From Burkholderia sp. Ac-20365 (GTDB lineage: Bacteria; Pseudomonadota; Gammaproteobacteria; Burkholderiales; Burkholderiaceae): DNA of 64,000 bases. Position numbers and translations under genes: made by a program. Every line of letters begins with the position of its first letter. Position 1 is the first letter of the stretch. Shown one piece after another: positions 49,846 through 58,548 of this stretch. The stretch spans positions 1 to 64,000 of the forward strand of contig NZ_JAAGPI010000035.1 of NCBI RefSeq assembly GCF_017104715.1, read 5' to 3'. Below the pieces are notes generated by a model. The model was given only the letters and a program-made list of their open reading frames with translations, did no database searches and was not told the DNA's origin.

Positions 49846-51489
49846 CTACATCGCACGCAAGGCGAAACGTTTGAGCTTGCCCGTTTCCGTGCGAGGCAGC
49901 GCGTCGATAAAGGCAACGACGCGCGGATACTTGTACGGCGCAACGGTATTCTTCACGAATTCCTGCAACTCTGCGACCAGTTTCTCGTCCGCGCTGTAGC
50001 CCGTATTGAGCACGACGAAAGCCTTCACGATCTGGCCACGCGTTTCGTCGGGTACGCCGATCACGCCGCACTCGGCAACGGCCTTGTGCTGCATCAATAC
50101 GCTTTCGACTTCCGGTCCGGAGATGTTGTAGCCCGCCGAAACGATCATGTCGTCGGCGCGTGCCTGATAGAACACGTAGCCATCTTCGTCGATATAAACG
50201 GAGTCGCCGGGCAGATTCCAGCCGTCGCGCACGAACTTCAACTGACGTTCATCGGCGAGATAGCGGCAGCCTGTCGGCCCGCGCACAGCAAGCTTGCCGA
50301 GCGTGCCTGGCGGAACGGGGCGCATATCGTCGTCCACGGCTTGAATCGCATAGCCAGGAACGGCCTTGCCGATCGCATGCGGTCGCACCTCATGTCCCGC
50401 CGACGAGATGAAGATATGAATCATCTCCGTGCCGCCGATGCCGTCGATCATCTCGATGCCACTAGCCGCACGCCATAGCGCGCGTGTCGAATCCGGTAGT
50501 GCTTCACCGGCAGACACGGTCTTCTTCAGCGATGCAATGTCGAAGCGCGGAACCAACGGCGCCATCTGCCGATAGAACGTCGGCGCGGTGAACATCACCG
50601 TCGCATGAAAGCGCTCGACGTTTTGCAGCAGCGTTTCAGGCGTCTGCTTCTCGATCAGCACCGTCGACGCGCCCGCGCGCAACGGAAAGCACAGCAACCC
50701 GCCCAGGCCGAATGTGAATGCGAGCGGCGGCGTGCCGCAAAAGATATCGTCGGCAGTGGGCTTGAGAACATGGCGCGGGAACAGGTCGCACATCGCGAGC
50801 ACGTCGCGATGAAAATGCATGCAGCCTTTGGGCGCGCCCGTGGTGCCGCTGGTGAAAGCGATCAGGCAGACATCGTCGGCGGCGGTATCGCAGGCCTTGA
50901 ATTCAGCGGGTTTGGATGCCGCGAGGGTTTCGAGCGAACCCGCTGCGTCTTCGTCGTGAAAGATCAGCGTCTGTTTCAGGCCTTCGCAGAAGTACTCGTC
51001 GCCTTGCGTCGAACAGCGCGCGAGTTCTTCCATCAACCGTGTGTCGCACAAGGCCGCGCCGATTTGCGCCTTGTCGATGATCTGCTTGAGTTCCTTTGCG
51101 CGCAGCAGCGGCATGGTCGGCACGACGACGAGCCCCGCCTTCAATGCCGCGAGAAACGCGACCGCCATCTGCAATGTATTCGGCCCGCGCAGCAGCACGC
51201 GATTGCCAGGCTGCAAACCCATTTCATCGATCAGCACATGCGCGCTGCGATTGACCATCGCGAGCAGTTCGCCATACGTGGTCGCGTGCGGCTTGCCGTC
51301 GATATCGGACCACACCGCAGGCCGGTCACGATGACCGCTTTCGACAGCACGATCGAGCAGTTCAGTCGCGCAGTTGAAACGCGCCGGGTAGGCGACGTCC
51401 GGATTGTCGAGCAGGAACACCGGCCATTGATCCTGCGGCGGCAAGTGATCGCGCGCGAAAGTATCGACGTGAGCTGACGGTTCCATCAT
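49846..51489 (-). CDS. abmG: Aromatic acid-CoA ligase (2-aminobenzoate-CoA ligase type)
   Basis: A 547-residue AMP-forming acyl-CoA synthetase. The ATP motif is IAFTSGTTGAPKGCMHFHRD, the second conserved motif is DGIGGTEMIHIF with GTE, and the C-terminal lysine is in LPRTETGKLKRFAL. It resembles 2-aminobenzoate- and benzoate-CoA ligases. It activates an aromatic acid to its CoA ester as the first step of the pathway whose other enzymes lie upstream in the same operon. It starts at MMEPSAHV. Benzoate as substrate cannot be excluded, but no box (benzoyl-CoA epoxidase) genes are present. Confidence 0.85.
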   Translation of the reverse strand: MMEPSAHVDTFARDHLPPQDQWPVFLLDNPDVAYPARFNCATELLDRAVESGHRDRPAVWSDIDGKPHATTYGELLAMVNRSAHVLIDEMGLQPGNRVLLRGPNTLQMAVAFLAALKAGLVVVPTMPLLRAKELKQIIDKAQIGAALCDTRLMEELARCSTQGDEYFCEGLKQTLIFHDEDAAGSLETLAASKPAEFKACDTAADDVCLIAFTSGTTGAPKGCMHFHRDVLAMCDLFPRHVLKPTADDIFCGTPPLAFTFGLGGLLCFPLRAGASTVLIEKQTPETLLQNVERFHATVMFTAPTFYRQMAPLVPRFDIASLKKTVSAGEALPDSTRALWRAASGIEMIDGIGGTEMIHIFISSAGHEVRPHAIGKAVPGYAIQAVDDDMRPVPPGTLGKLAVRGPTGCRYLADERQLKFVRDGWNLPGDSVYIDEDGYVFYQARADDMIVSAGYNISGPEVESVLMQHKAVAECGVIGVPDETRGQIVKAFVVLNTGYSADEKLVAELQEFVKNTVAPYKYPRVVAFIDALPRTETGKLKRFALRAM

Positions 51490-51541
51490 GAAACTCCCCT
51501 GCCATACGTGCGTGGTGTGCGAAATGGTTCGGTCTGTGTGT

Positions 51542-51940
51542 CTAGTCTGTAATCACAGCTGTTGCTTCAATCTCAACCTTGGCGTCGTCCTCGATGAGCG
51601 CGACAACCTGCACGGCGCTCATCGCGATGTCGTAATCGCCGATCAGTTCACGAAATGCCTGGCCAATCTCTTTCAGCGATGCGAGGTACTCGCGCTTGTC
51701 CGTTACGTACCACGTCATTCGCACGAGATGTTCGGGCCGCCCGCCCGCTTCGCGCAGCACGGCGAGCACGTTGCGCAGCGCCTGTGTGGCCTGCTCGGCG
51801 AAGCGGTCGCTCGTCATGCGCGCTTCTTCGTTCCAGCCGATCTGTCCGGCGATGAACACCTGCGTGCCGCTCGCCGCGACGCCATTTGCATAGCCCTTCG
51901 GCTTGACCCAGCCTGCGGGCAGTAGCGATCGTTTCTTCAT
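51542..51940 (-). CDS. RidA family enamine/imine deaminase
   Basis: A 132-residue RidA (YjgF/YER057c/UK114) protein. RSLLPAGWVKPKGYANGVAASGTQVFIAGQIGW and the late VQVVALIEDDAKVEIEATAVI are the family marks. RidA hydrolyses reactive enamines and imines to ketones plus ammonia. In an aminobenzoate route it would release the amino group after the ring is reduced, which supports aminobenzoate rather than salicylate as substrate. Its start overlaps the thioesterase stop by ATGA, so they are translationally coupled. Confidence 0.88.
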   Translation of the reverse strand: MKKRSLLPAGWVKPKGYANGVAASGTQVFIAGQIGWNEEARMTSDRFAEQATQALRNVLAVLREAGGRPEHLVRMTWYVTDKREYLASLKEIGQAFRELIGDYDIAMSAVQVVALIEDDAKVEIEATAVITD

Positions 51941-52380
51941 GAGCGTTGCTCCTCGGTTTGCGCGGCGTGCGGCGCGAATGTGGCGAGCGCGGCGGCGATA
52001 TCGTCCGGAATGTCGATCGACTGACCGCTTTCGAGCGATGTCGTCACGAGCACCTGCGTTGCACGAAAACGCACTTCGTCGTTGCAATGCGCGACGATGT
52101 CGATGCCGATCGAGCGTCGCCCGATGCGCGTGACGCCGAGCGACAGCGTGATCGTTTCGCCCATGCGGCTGGGCCGCGAGAACTCGCAAACGAGCTTCAC
52201 GATAGGCAGTCCGACGCGGCGCGTCTGGATCATGTGCGCGTAGTCGATGGCAAGACGCTCGTTGAACCATTCTTCGACGAGCATGTTCGTCATCACCAGA
52301 TACTGCGGAAAGTAGACGATGCCCGCGGGATCGCAGTGCGCGAAGCGGATGCGCATCGGCATGTCGAAGGTGGCGGTCAT
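51937..52380 (-). CDS. Acyl-CoA thioesterase (4HBT hot-dog fold)
   Basis: A 147-residue hot-dog-fold thioesterase of the 4-hydroxybenzoyl-CoA type. MRIRFAHCDPAGIVYFPQYL is the signature with the catalytic Asp in HCDPAGIV. It would release CoA from a pathway intermediate, or rescue CoA from dead-end esters. Overlaps of 4 bp on both sides tie it to the acyl-CoA dehydrogenase and RidA genes. If the true substrate is salicylyl-CoA, this enzyme would make gentisate from gentisyl-CoA, the main argument for that alternative. Confidence 0.88.
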   Translation of the reverse strand: MTATFDMPMRIRFAHCDPAGIVYFPQYLVMTNMLVEEWFNERLAIDYAHMIQTRRVGLPIVKLVCEFSRPSRMGETITLSLGVTRIGRRSIGIDIVAHCNDEVRFRATQVLVTTSLESGQSIDIPDDIAAALATFAPHAAQTEEQRS

Positions 52381-53552
52381 TGCGCGTGCTCCTTCAGCAG
52401 ATCGCGCCCGACGATCAACTGTTGCACTTCCGTCGCACCTTCATAGATCCGCAGCGCGCGGATCTCGCGATACAGCCTTTCGACCGTCGTGCCGCTTTGC
52501 ACGCCCATGCCGCCCCACAGTTGCACGGCAGCGTCGATCACCTGTTGCGCGCCTTCGCTCGCGTGCCACTTCGCCATCGCGGCCTCGCGCGTGACGCTTT
52601 CGCCCTGATCGCGCAGCCATGCAGCGCGATAGACGAGCAGCGCGCTGCTGTCGATGGTCAGCGCCATCTGCGCGAGTTTTGCCTGCGTCAACTGGAAATC
52701 GCCGAGCGTCTGGCCGAACATCTTGCGCGACGCGGCGCGATTCAGTCCTTCCTGCATCGCGCGTCGTGCAAAACCCAATGATGCCGCCGCGACCGACGTG
52801 CGGAAGATATCGAGTGTGCGCATCGCGATCTTGAAGCCTTCGCCGGGTGCACCGAGCATCTGGCTGCGCGGCACACGTGCGCTGGAAAAATGCAGGCGCG
52901 CGAGCGGATGCGGTGCGATCACGTCGATACGTTCGGCAATCTGCAAGCCCGGCGTATCGGCATCGACAATAAACGCGCTGATGCCGCGTGAGCCGGGCGC
53001 TTCACCTGTTCTGGCGAACACGACGTAGAAGTCCGCGATGCCGCCGTTCGAAATCCACGTCTTGTCGCCGTCGAGCACGTAGTTGTCGCCGTCCTCGCGC
53101 GCCTGCAACGCCATCGCGGCCACGTCGGAGCCGGCTTCGGGTTCGGACAGCGCAAATGCGGCCAACGCTTCGCCCCTCGCAACACGCGGCAAATAACGCG
53201 TCTTCTGTTCGTGCGTGCCCGCAAGCGTGATCGCGCCGGAGCCGAGGCCTTGCATCGCGAGTGCGAAATCCGCGAGGCCGTCGTGTTTTGCGAGCGTTTC
53301 GCGCAGCAGGCAAACGGCGCGCGTATCGATCGTGTCGCCGTGCCCGCCATACTGCGTGCCACCGACGCCATACTTCAGCCAGCCCGCTTCGCCCAACGCG
53401 CGCACCAGTTGGCGACACGTTGCATCGACATCGTCATGTTGCACATGCGCGAGATGTCGTGCGGCCCATGTTTCGATGCCCTCTGCCAACGCGCGATGAC
53501 GTGCTTCGAAGAATGGCCACGCCAGCGCGCAGTGCGGATCGTCGTGATTCAC
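52377..53552 (-). CDS. Acyl-CoA dehydrogenase
   Basis: A 391-residue FAD-dependent acyl-CoA dehydrogenase. FALSEPEAGSDVAAM and DKTWISNGGIADFYVV are the flavin-binding strands; the C-terminal part has MAKWHASEGAQQVIDAAVQLWGGMGV and YREIRALRIYEGATEVQQ, the family end motif. The Glu of IYEGATEV is the usual catalytic base in short-chain members. It oxidises a saturated CoA ester. In the aminobenzoyl-CoA pathway it fits beta-oxidation of the reduced ring. It starts 3 bp after the enoyl-CoA hydratase stop. Confidence 0.88.
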   Translation of the reverse strand: MNHDDPHCALAWPFFEARHRALAEGIETWAARHLAHVQHDDVDATCRQLVRALGEAGWLKYGVGGTQYGGHGDTIDTRAVCLLRETLAKHDGLADFALAMQGLGSGAITLAGTHEQKTRYLPRVARGEALAAFALSEPEAGSDVAAMALQAREDGDNYVLDGDKTWISNGGIADFYVVFARTGEAPGSRGISAFIVDADTPGLQIAERIDVIAPHPLARLHFSSARVPRSQMLGAPGEGFKIAMRTLDIFRTSVAAASLGFARRAMQEGLNRAASRKMFGQTLGDFQLTQAKLAQMALTIDSSALLVYRAAWLRDQGESVTREAAMAKWHASEGAQQVIDAAVQLWGGMGVQSGTTVERLYREIRALRIYEGATEVQQLIVGRDLLKEHAQ

Positions 53553-53554
53553 GA

Positions 53555-54406
53555 TCAGTCTCCTTCGAACACAGGGCGCGACTTCGCAGCAAACGCACGA
53601 TACGCGCGCTCGAAGTCACGGGTCGTCATGCAAATGGCCTGCGCTTGCGCCTCCGATTCGATGGCTTCGTCGATGCTCATGCTCCATTCCTGATGCAGCA
53701 TCTTCTTCGTGACGCCATGCGCGAATGTGGGGCCGGCGGCGAGATCGGCAGCGAGTTTCGATGCTTCGTCGAGCAACGATTCGGGCGCGCACAAGCGGTT
53801 GTAGAAGCCCCAAGCGTAGCCTTCGTCGCCGCTTGCCGAACGCCCCGTGTAGAGCAATTCTGCTGCGCGTCCTTGTCCGATGATGCGCGGTAAGATCGAG
53901 CACGCGCCCATATCGCAACCGGCAAGGCCCACGCGCGTGAACAGAAACGCGAGCTTGCTGCGCGCGGTGCCGAGACGCATGTCCGACGCCATCGCCAGAA
54001 TCGCGCCCGCGCCAGCACAAACGCCATCGACAGCCGCGATAATGGACTGCGGACAATGCCGCATCGCCTTGACGAGATCGCCCGTCATGCGCGTGAAGAG
54101 CAGCAGTTCCGGCATCGGCAGATCGATCAGCGGCGCGATGATGTCGTGCACATCTCCGCCCGAACAGAAGTTTTCTCCCGCGCCGTGCATCACGACGACC
54201 TTCACATCGGTTGCATATGCGAGTTGCCGGAACAGGTCGCGCAACTCGGCATACGATTCGAACGTCAGCGGATTCTTGCGCTCGGGCCGGTTCAGCATGA
54301 TCGTTGCGACACCGGCGTTGACGGACCAGCCGAAGTGTTTCGCCTCATACGTGGCGAGCGTCGTGCGATTGCCGGCCAGCAGGGCTTCGGCGGCAGAACG
54401 GGTCAT
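53555..54406 (-). CDS. Enoyl-CoA hydratase/isomerase family protein
   Basis: A 283-residue crotonase-fold protein. VNAGVATIMLNRPERKNPLTFESYAELRDLF is the opening; the oxyanion-hole segment is VVMHGAGENFCSGGDVHDI and AAVDGVCAGAGAILAMASDMRLG. The Glu pair of classical hydratases is not obvious (the second helix has VGLAGCDMGACSILPRI), so it might be an isomerase or a ring-cleaving hydrolase rather than a plain hydratase. The start at MTRSAAE has GGAGGAGAC; a start five codons upstream is possible. It lies between MarR and the dehydrogenase. Confidence 0.87.
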   Translation of the reverse strand: MTRSAAEALLAGNRTTLATYEAKHFGWSVNAGVATIMLNRPERKNPLTFESYAELRDLFRQLAYATDVKVVVMHGAGENFCSGGDVHDIIAPLIDLPMPELLLFTRMTGDLVKAMRHCPQSIIAAVDGVCAGAGAILAMASDMRLGTARSKLAFLFTRVGLAGCDMGACSILPRIIGQGRAAELLYTGRSASGDEGYAWGFYNRLCAPESLLDEASKLAADLAAGPTFAHGVTKKMLHQEWSMSIDEAIESEAQAQAICMTTRDFERAYRAFAAKSRPVFEGD

Positions 54407-54436
54407 TGTTGTCTCCTCCATGGCGGATGTCGCGCG

Positions 54437-54994
54437 TCAGCTTTTGATCGTGTTCAGCAGATGCTGCTTGAGCTTGCCCAGCTTCTGATGCGTGCGCGAC
54501 TTCTCATCGAGATCGAGGCCGCCGAACATTTCGACGACCCATTGCTCGTGCGCGATCGCCATCCTGTCGAACAGCGCGCGGCCTTCGGGCGTGAGGCGCA
54601 CGCTGGTCGAACGGCGGTCGTTCGGATCGGTGTCGCGCGTGACGAGCCCTTCGTTTTCCAGTTGATCGGTAATGCCGGTGACGTTGCCGCCCGTCACCAT
54701 CAGACGGCGCGACAGCTCCGTCATCTTCAGGCCTTCGGGATGGCGCTCGAGCTGCGCCATCAGATCGAAACGCGGCAGCGTCGTATCGAATTCGTTGCGC
54801 AGACGCTTGCGCAACTCGGCTTGCACGAGGTTGGTCGTCGTCAGCATGCGCAGCCACAGGCGCAAGCCCATGTGGCTGTCCGCGCCCGTGCTCATTTCCA
54901 TGTCCACGACATTCTCCGCAGGTTTGGCGATGCCTTTGCGCGCCGGTTTCGCTTCAGCGGCTTCGGAGGGTTTCTTCTTTGCTGTGTTGCTCAT
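54437..54994 (-). CDS. MarR-family transcriptional regulator
   Basis: A 185-residue MarR-type repressor with a 35-residue Lys/Ala-rich N-terminal extension. The winged helix (LRNEFDTTLPRFDLMAQLERHPEGLKMTELSRRLMVTGGNVTGITDQLENEGLVTRDTDPNDRRSTSVRLTPEGRAL) is complete with the DxRS wing. It is embedded in the operon between SDR and hydratase, with ATGA overlap to the SDR gene. MarR proteins in such clusters sense the aromatic CoA ester and lift repression. Its likely target is the inverted repeat at 58167. Confidence 0.88.
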   Translation of the reverse strand: MSNTAKKKPSEAAEAKPARKGIAKPAENVVDMEMSTGADSHMGLRLWLRMLTTTNLVQAELRKRLRNEFDTTLPRFDLMAQLERHPEGLKMTELSRRLMVTGGNVTGITDQLENEGLVTRDTDPNDRRSTSVRLTPEGRALFDRMAIAHEQWVVEMFGGLDLDEKSRTHQKLGKLKQHLLNTIKS

Positions 54995-55770
54995 GTGACT
55001 TCTCCGCCTGAAACGGAAATCGATTGACCTGTGATGGATTCGGAACCGGGCATGCATAACCACAGCACCGCGTTCGCGACTTCGTCGGGCGCGACGAAAC
55101 GGCGCTGCGGGTTGTTGCGCACGAGAATGTCGCGTGCTTCCTGCTCGCTGCGCGAAGTCTTCGCGGTGATCTGATCGAGCGACGCTTGCAGTAATTCGGT
55201 TTCGGTGTAGCCAGGGCACACCGCGTTCACGGTGATGCCTTTCGTTGCAACTTCGAGCGCGAGCGAACGCGTGAGTCCGATCACGCCATGTTTCGCCGCG
55301 CAATACGCGGCGACGTACGCATAGCCGATCTGTCCGGCCGTGCTCGCAACGTTGATAATGCGACCATGATTGCGTTCGAGCATCGGCGGCAACACGGCGC
55401 GCGTGCACAGAAACACGCCCGTCAGATTGACGTCGAGCATGCGCTTCCACAGTGCGATGTCGGTATTCACGAACGGTGCGGCTTGCGCCTGTCCCGCGTT
55501 GTTGACGAGTACATCGACAGCGCCTGCGATCGACGCCGCTTCTGAAAAGGCCTTGTTTACAGCGCTTTCGTCGCACACGTCGACGCTGATACATGCTGCA
55601 ATCCCGCCATGCGCGCTCAATGTTTCGCGCTGTGCGGCGAGACGTTGCGCGTCGCGTCCCATCAGCGTGACGCGCGCGCCCGCCTTGACGAGCGCTTGCG
55701 CCGTCGCTGCGCCGATGCCGCTGCCGCCGCCTGTCACGACGGCATGTTTTCCCGCGAGGCTGCTGTTCAT
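54991..55770 (-). CDS. Short-chain dehydrogenase (3-hydroxyacyl-CoA dehydrogenase-like)
   Basis: A 259-residue SDR. The nucleotide motif is VTGGGSGIGAATA, NNAG at about residue 88, catalytic Ser in INVASTAGQIG and YCAAKHG (YxxxK). It oxidises a hydroxyl to a ketone, as a beta-hydroxyacyl-CoA dehydrogenase would. It is the second gene of the operon, sharing one base between its start and the stop of the two-domain oxygenase. The C-terminal GQSISVSGGEV is the normal SDR end. The start is MNSSLAGKH; the longer frame lies in antisense of the oxygenase. Confidence 0.88.
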   Translation of the reverse strand: MNSSLAGKHAVVTGGGSGIGAATAQALVKAGARVTLMGRDAQRLAAQRETLSAHGGIAACISVDVCDESAVNKAFSEAASIAGAVDVLVNNAGQAQAAPFVNTDIALWKRMLDVNLTGVFLCTRAVLPPMLERNHGRIINVASTAGQIGYAYVAAYCAAKHGVIGLTRSLALEVATKGITVNAVCPGYTETELLQASLDQITAKTSRSEQEARDILVRNNPQRRFVAPDEVANAVLWLCMPGSESITGQSISVSGGEVT

Positions 55771-58142
55771 CAAACGGTTCCTTCCGCGCGTTGCGCGCGT
55801 TCTTGCGGCGACAGACGCGCGTTGTCGGCGGCCATCGCGCGCTCGCGTTCGTAATTGCGTTCGAGTTGCGACTTGGCGGCCGTGTACTGCTTCGGCCAGT
55901 TCACATCGAAGTAGCCGATTTTCGCGGCCTCGTTCAACGTCCACGATGGATTCGCCAGATGCGGACGCGCAACCGCGCACAGGTCCGCGCGACCGGCCGC
56001 GATGATGCTGTTCACGTGATCCGCTTCGGAAATGGCACCGACCGCAATGGTCGCGATGCCTGCCTCATTGCGGATGCGATCCGCGAACGGCGTCTGGAAC
56101 ATGCGGCCGAACACGGGCTTTTCTTCCTTGCTGACCTGACCCGACGACACGTCGATCATGTCGGCACCCGCCGCCTTGAACGCGCGCGCGATCTCGACGG
56201 CATCGTCCGGCGTCGTGCCGCCGTCGACCCAGTCGTGCGCGGAGATGCGCACCGACATCGGCTTGTCTTGCGGCCACACTTTGCGCATTGCGGCGAACAC
56301 TTCGAGCGGATAGCGCAGACGGTTGGCGAGCGAACCGCCGTATTCGTCGGTACGGTGATTGGTCAAAGGCGAGAGGAAGCTGGACAGAAAATAGCCGTGC
56401 GCGCAGTGCAATTCGAGCCAGTCGAAGCCCGCATCCGCGGCCATTTCCGTAGCACGTACGAATTGTGCTTCGATTTCGCGCAGTTCTTCATGTATCGCTT
56501 CGCGCGACCACTGGCTCACGCCGCGCAGATATTGCTGCGGCGATGCCGACACTAACGGCCAGTTGTTATCGGGTAAAGGTTGATCGATACCATCCCAACT
56601 CACGCGCGTCGATGCCTTGGCGCCCGCATGACCAAGCTGCATGCCGATCTTCGCGTCGGACTGTGTGTGCACGAACTGCACGATGCGGCGCCACGCAGCG
56701 AGATGCTCGGGTGCATACATGCCGGGACATCCGGGCGTGATGCGCGCTTCGGGCGACACGCAGGTCATTTCCGTCATCACGAGCGCAGCGCCGCCCATCG
56801 CGCGTGCACCGAGATGCATCAGATGGTAGTCGCCCGCGATACCGTCGACCGCGGAATACTGCGCCATCGGCGACACGACCACGCGGTTCTTCAACGTCAC
56901 GCCGCGCAATTTGAACGGCGTGAACATAGGCGGCACGGAATGCTTTTCCGGTCCGCGTTCGACGCCTGCTCCTGCCGCGAGCCAGTCTTCGAACGAAGAC
57001 AGATAACCCGCATCGCGCTCACGCAGGTTCTCGTGCGAAATGCGTTGCGAGCGCGTGAGCAGCGAATACGCGAACTGCTCGGGCTCGAACGACGCGTACC
57101 GATCGACATGCTCGAACCATTCCGTGGAATTGCGCGCCGCGTTCTGGATGCGCAGCACGTCGACGCTGCGCACTTCGGTGTAGTGCGCGAGCGCGGCGGA
57201 AAGATCATGTGGATGCGCGTCGATGCTGTTGGCAAGCTCGATTGCGTCTTCGAGCGCGAGCTTCGTGCCGGAGCCGATCGAAAAGTGCGCGGTGTGCGCG
57301 GCGTCGCCCATCAGCACGACGGGCCCGCGCTTGCCATTCGCTTGAGTTTTCCAGTGCACCCATTCGCGATTGACGACGCGCGGAAAGCGGATCCATTGCG
57401 ACGAGCCGCGCAGATGGCTGGCGTTCGACATCAACGGATGGCCGTCGAGGTACTTCGCGAACAGCCGCTCGCAGAACGCAATGCTGTCCTCCTTGCTCAT
57501 TTCGTCGAGTCCGGCGGCGCGCCACACGCGTTCCGGCGTTTCGACAATGAATGTCGATGTCTGATCGTCGAAGCGGTATGCGTGCGCCTGAAACCAGCCC
57601 CATTCGGTCTTTTCGAATGCGAATGTGAAGGCGTCGAAGAGCTTGTTCGTGCCGAGCCACACGAAGCGGCAATCGCGCATGTCGACGTCGGGCTGATAGG
57701 TGGCGGCGTACTTCTGGCGGATTGCGCTGTTCAGGCCGTCGCTGGCGATGATGAGATCTGCGTCGTAGTCGTCGTCGTTCGTGACCTGGGTTTCGAACAC
57801 GAGCTTCACGCCGAGTTCTTCGCAGCGCGCCTGCAGGATGTTCAGCAGCCGCTTGCGGCCGATGCCGCAAAAGCCGTGGCCCGACGAACGCACTTTCGCG
57901 CCGCGAAAGTTGATCTCGATGTCGTCCCAGTGATTGAACGCGCCGAGGATCATGTCGGCGCTTTTTTCGTCGGCGGCGCGCAGGTTGCCGAGTGTCTGAT
58001 CGGAGAATACGACGCCCCAGCCAAAGGTGTCGTACGGCCGGTTGCGCTCGACGACGATCACTTCATGCGCCGGATGGCGACGCTTCATCAACAACCCGAA
58101 ATACAGCCCGGCCGGGCCGCCGCCGATGCAAACGATGCGCAT
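55770..58142 (-). CDS. Bifunctional FAD monooxygenase / OYE-type reductase (2-aminobenzoyl-CoA or salicylyl-CoA)
   Basis: A 790-residue fusion. Residues 1-390 are an FAD aromatic monooxygenase: GGGPAGLYFG, GHGFCGIGRKRLLN, and VVLMGDAAHTAHFSIGSGTKLALEDA. Residues about 400-770 are an old-yellow-enzyme flavoprotein: NRVVVSPMAQYSA, LELHCAHGYFLSSFLSPLTNHRTDEYGG and ISAHDWVDGG. This layout is that of 2-aminobenzoyl-CoA monooxygenase/reductase, which hydroxylates and reduces the ring. Databases often name it salicylyl-CoA 5-hydroxylase/oxidoreductase. It is the first gene of the operon, 28 bp downstream of a promoter within an inverted repeat. Confidence 0.9.
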   Translation of the reverse strand: MRIVCIGGGPAGLYFGLLMKRRHPAHEVIVVERNRPYDTFGWGVVFSDQTLGNLRAADEKSADMILGAFNHWDDIEINFRGAKVRSSGHGFCGIGRKRLLNILQARCEELGVKLVFETQVTNDDDYDADLIIASDGLNSAIRQKYAATYQPDVDMRDCRFVWLGTNKLFDAFTFAFEKTEWGWFQAHAYRFDDQTSTFIVETPERVWRAAGLDEMSKEDSIAFCERLFAKYLDGHPLMSNASHLRGSSQWIRFPRVVNREWVHWKTQANGKRGPVVLMGDAAHTAHFSIGSGTKLALEDAIELANSIDAHPHDLSAALAHYTEVRSVDVLRIQNAARNSTEWFEHVDRYASFEPEQFAYSLLTRSQRISHENLRERDAGYLSSFEDWLAAGAGVERGPEKHSVPPMFTPFKLRGVTLKNRVVVSPMAQYSAVDGIAGDYHLMHLGARAMGGAALVMTEMTCVSPEARITPGCPGMYAPEHLAAWRRIVQFVHTQSDAKIGMQLGHAGAKASTRVSWDGIDQPLPDNNWPLVSASPQQYLRGVSQWSREAIHEELREIEAQFVRATEMAADAGFDWLELHCAHGYFLSSFLSPLTNHRTDEYGGSLANRLRYPLEVFAAMRKVWPQDKPMSVRISAHDWVDGGTTPDDAVEIARAFKAAGADMIDVSSGQVSKEEKPVFGRMFQTPFADRIRNEAGIATIAVGAISEADHVNSIIAAGRADLCAVARPHLANPSWTLNEAAKIGYFDVNWPKQYTAAKSQLERNYERERAMAADNARLSPQERAQRAEGTV

Positions 58143-58166
58143 GCTGGTTCCCCATCGCGTGTGTTC

Positions 58167-58209
58167 GGATTTACTTTAGGTTTTGATAGTTTAGATGTCA
58201 AGTAAATCC
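58167..58209 (-). promoter_or_regulatory. Promoter and inverted-repeat operator of the aromatic-CoA operon
   Basis: On the minus strand TTGACA (plus 58196-58201) and TAAAGT (plus 58173-58178) are 17 bp apart, a good sigma-70 promoter firing towards the two-domain oxygenase. The same boxes lie inside a perfect 10-bp inverted repeat, GGATTTACTT at 58167-58176 and AAGTAAATCC at 58200-58209. A repressor bound to it would cover both -35 and -10, so it is the probable target of the MarR protein at 54437. Confidence 0.72.
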
Positions 58210-58548
58210 CGATTAAACACACAGGTCGATCCTCATTCGCTTGAAATGCCCGACGCGTCGATTACGCTATCTGTAACGAACGACGAATTGCAGAGGCATG
58301 CGGTTACCACGGCGCACACACCACGCCCAAAGCGTATGTAGCGGACGTTGAACGTCGCCTGCCTTCCTGAAAGACACGATCTCCCCGGCCGCGCGCGCAT
58401 GAGTTTTAGACATGGTGCGCATGCGCAGATTTCGCTTGTTGGGTGATATTGGCAAACCTACAGTCGGTTGTCGCGCAAGGCTTTCGCACGGTGTCGCCAT
58501 GTCACGTGCTGCTGGCCGAGGGCATCGATTGTTCATCAGGAGACCGTC
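58210..58548. other. Intergenic region before the ABC transporter
   Basis: About 340 bp without a credible gene. Short ORFs on both strands lack family features. It must hold the ABC transporter promoter. TTGGCAAACC near 58450 and some AT-rich stretches are present, but no confident promoter pair was found. Confidence 0.4.

Noticed and set aside
49159..50478. A 439-codon plus-strand frame
   Set aside because: Antisense to the DLH-SnoaL and CoA ligase genes, both with clear motifs; no ribosome site.
49846..58142. Reading the operon as a salicylate/gentisate pathway
   Set aside because: The oxygenase name in databases and the thioesterase allow it, but RidA, acyl-CoA dehydrogenase, hydratase and SDR are not needed for that route; kept as the alternative.
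56580..58205. A 541-codon plus-strand frame
   Set aside because: It is antisense to the two-domain oxygenase, whose family motifs are complete; the plus-strand frame is Arg/His-rich with no motif.
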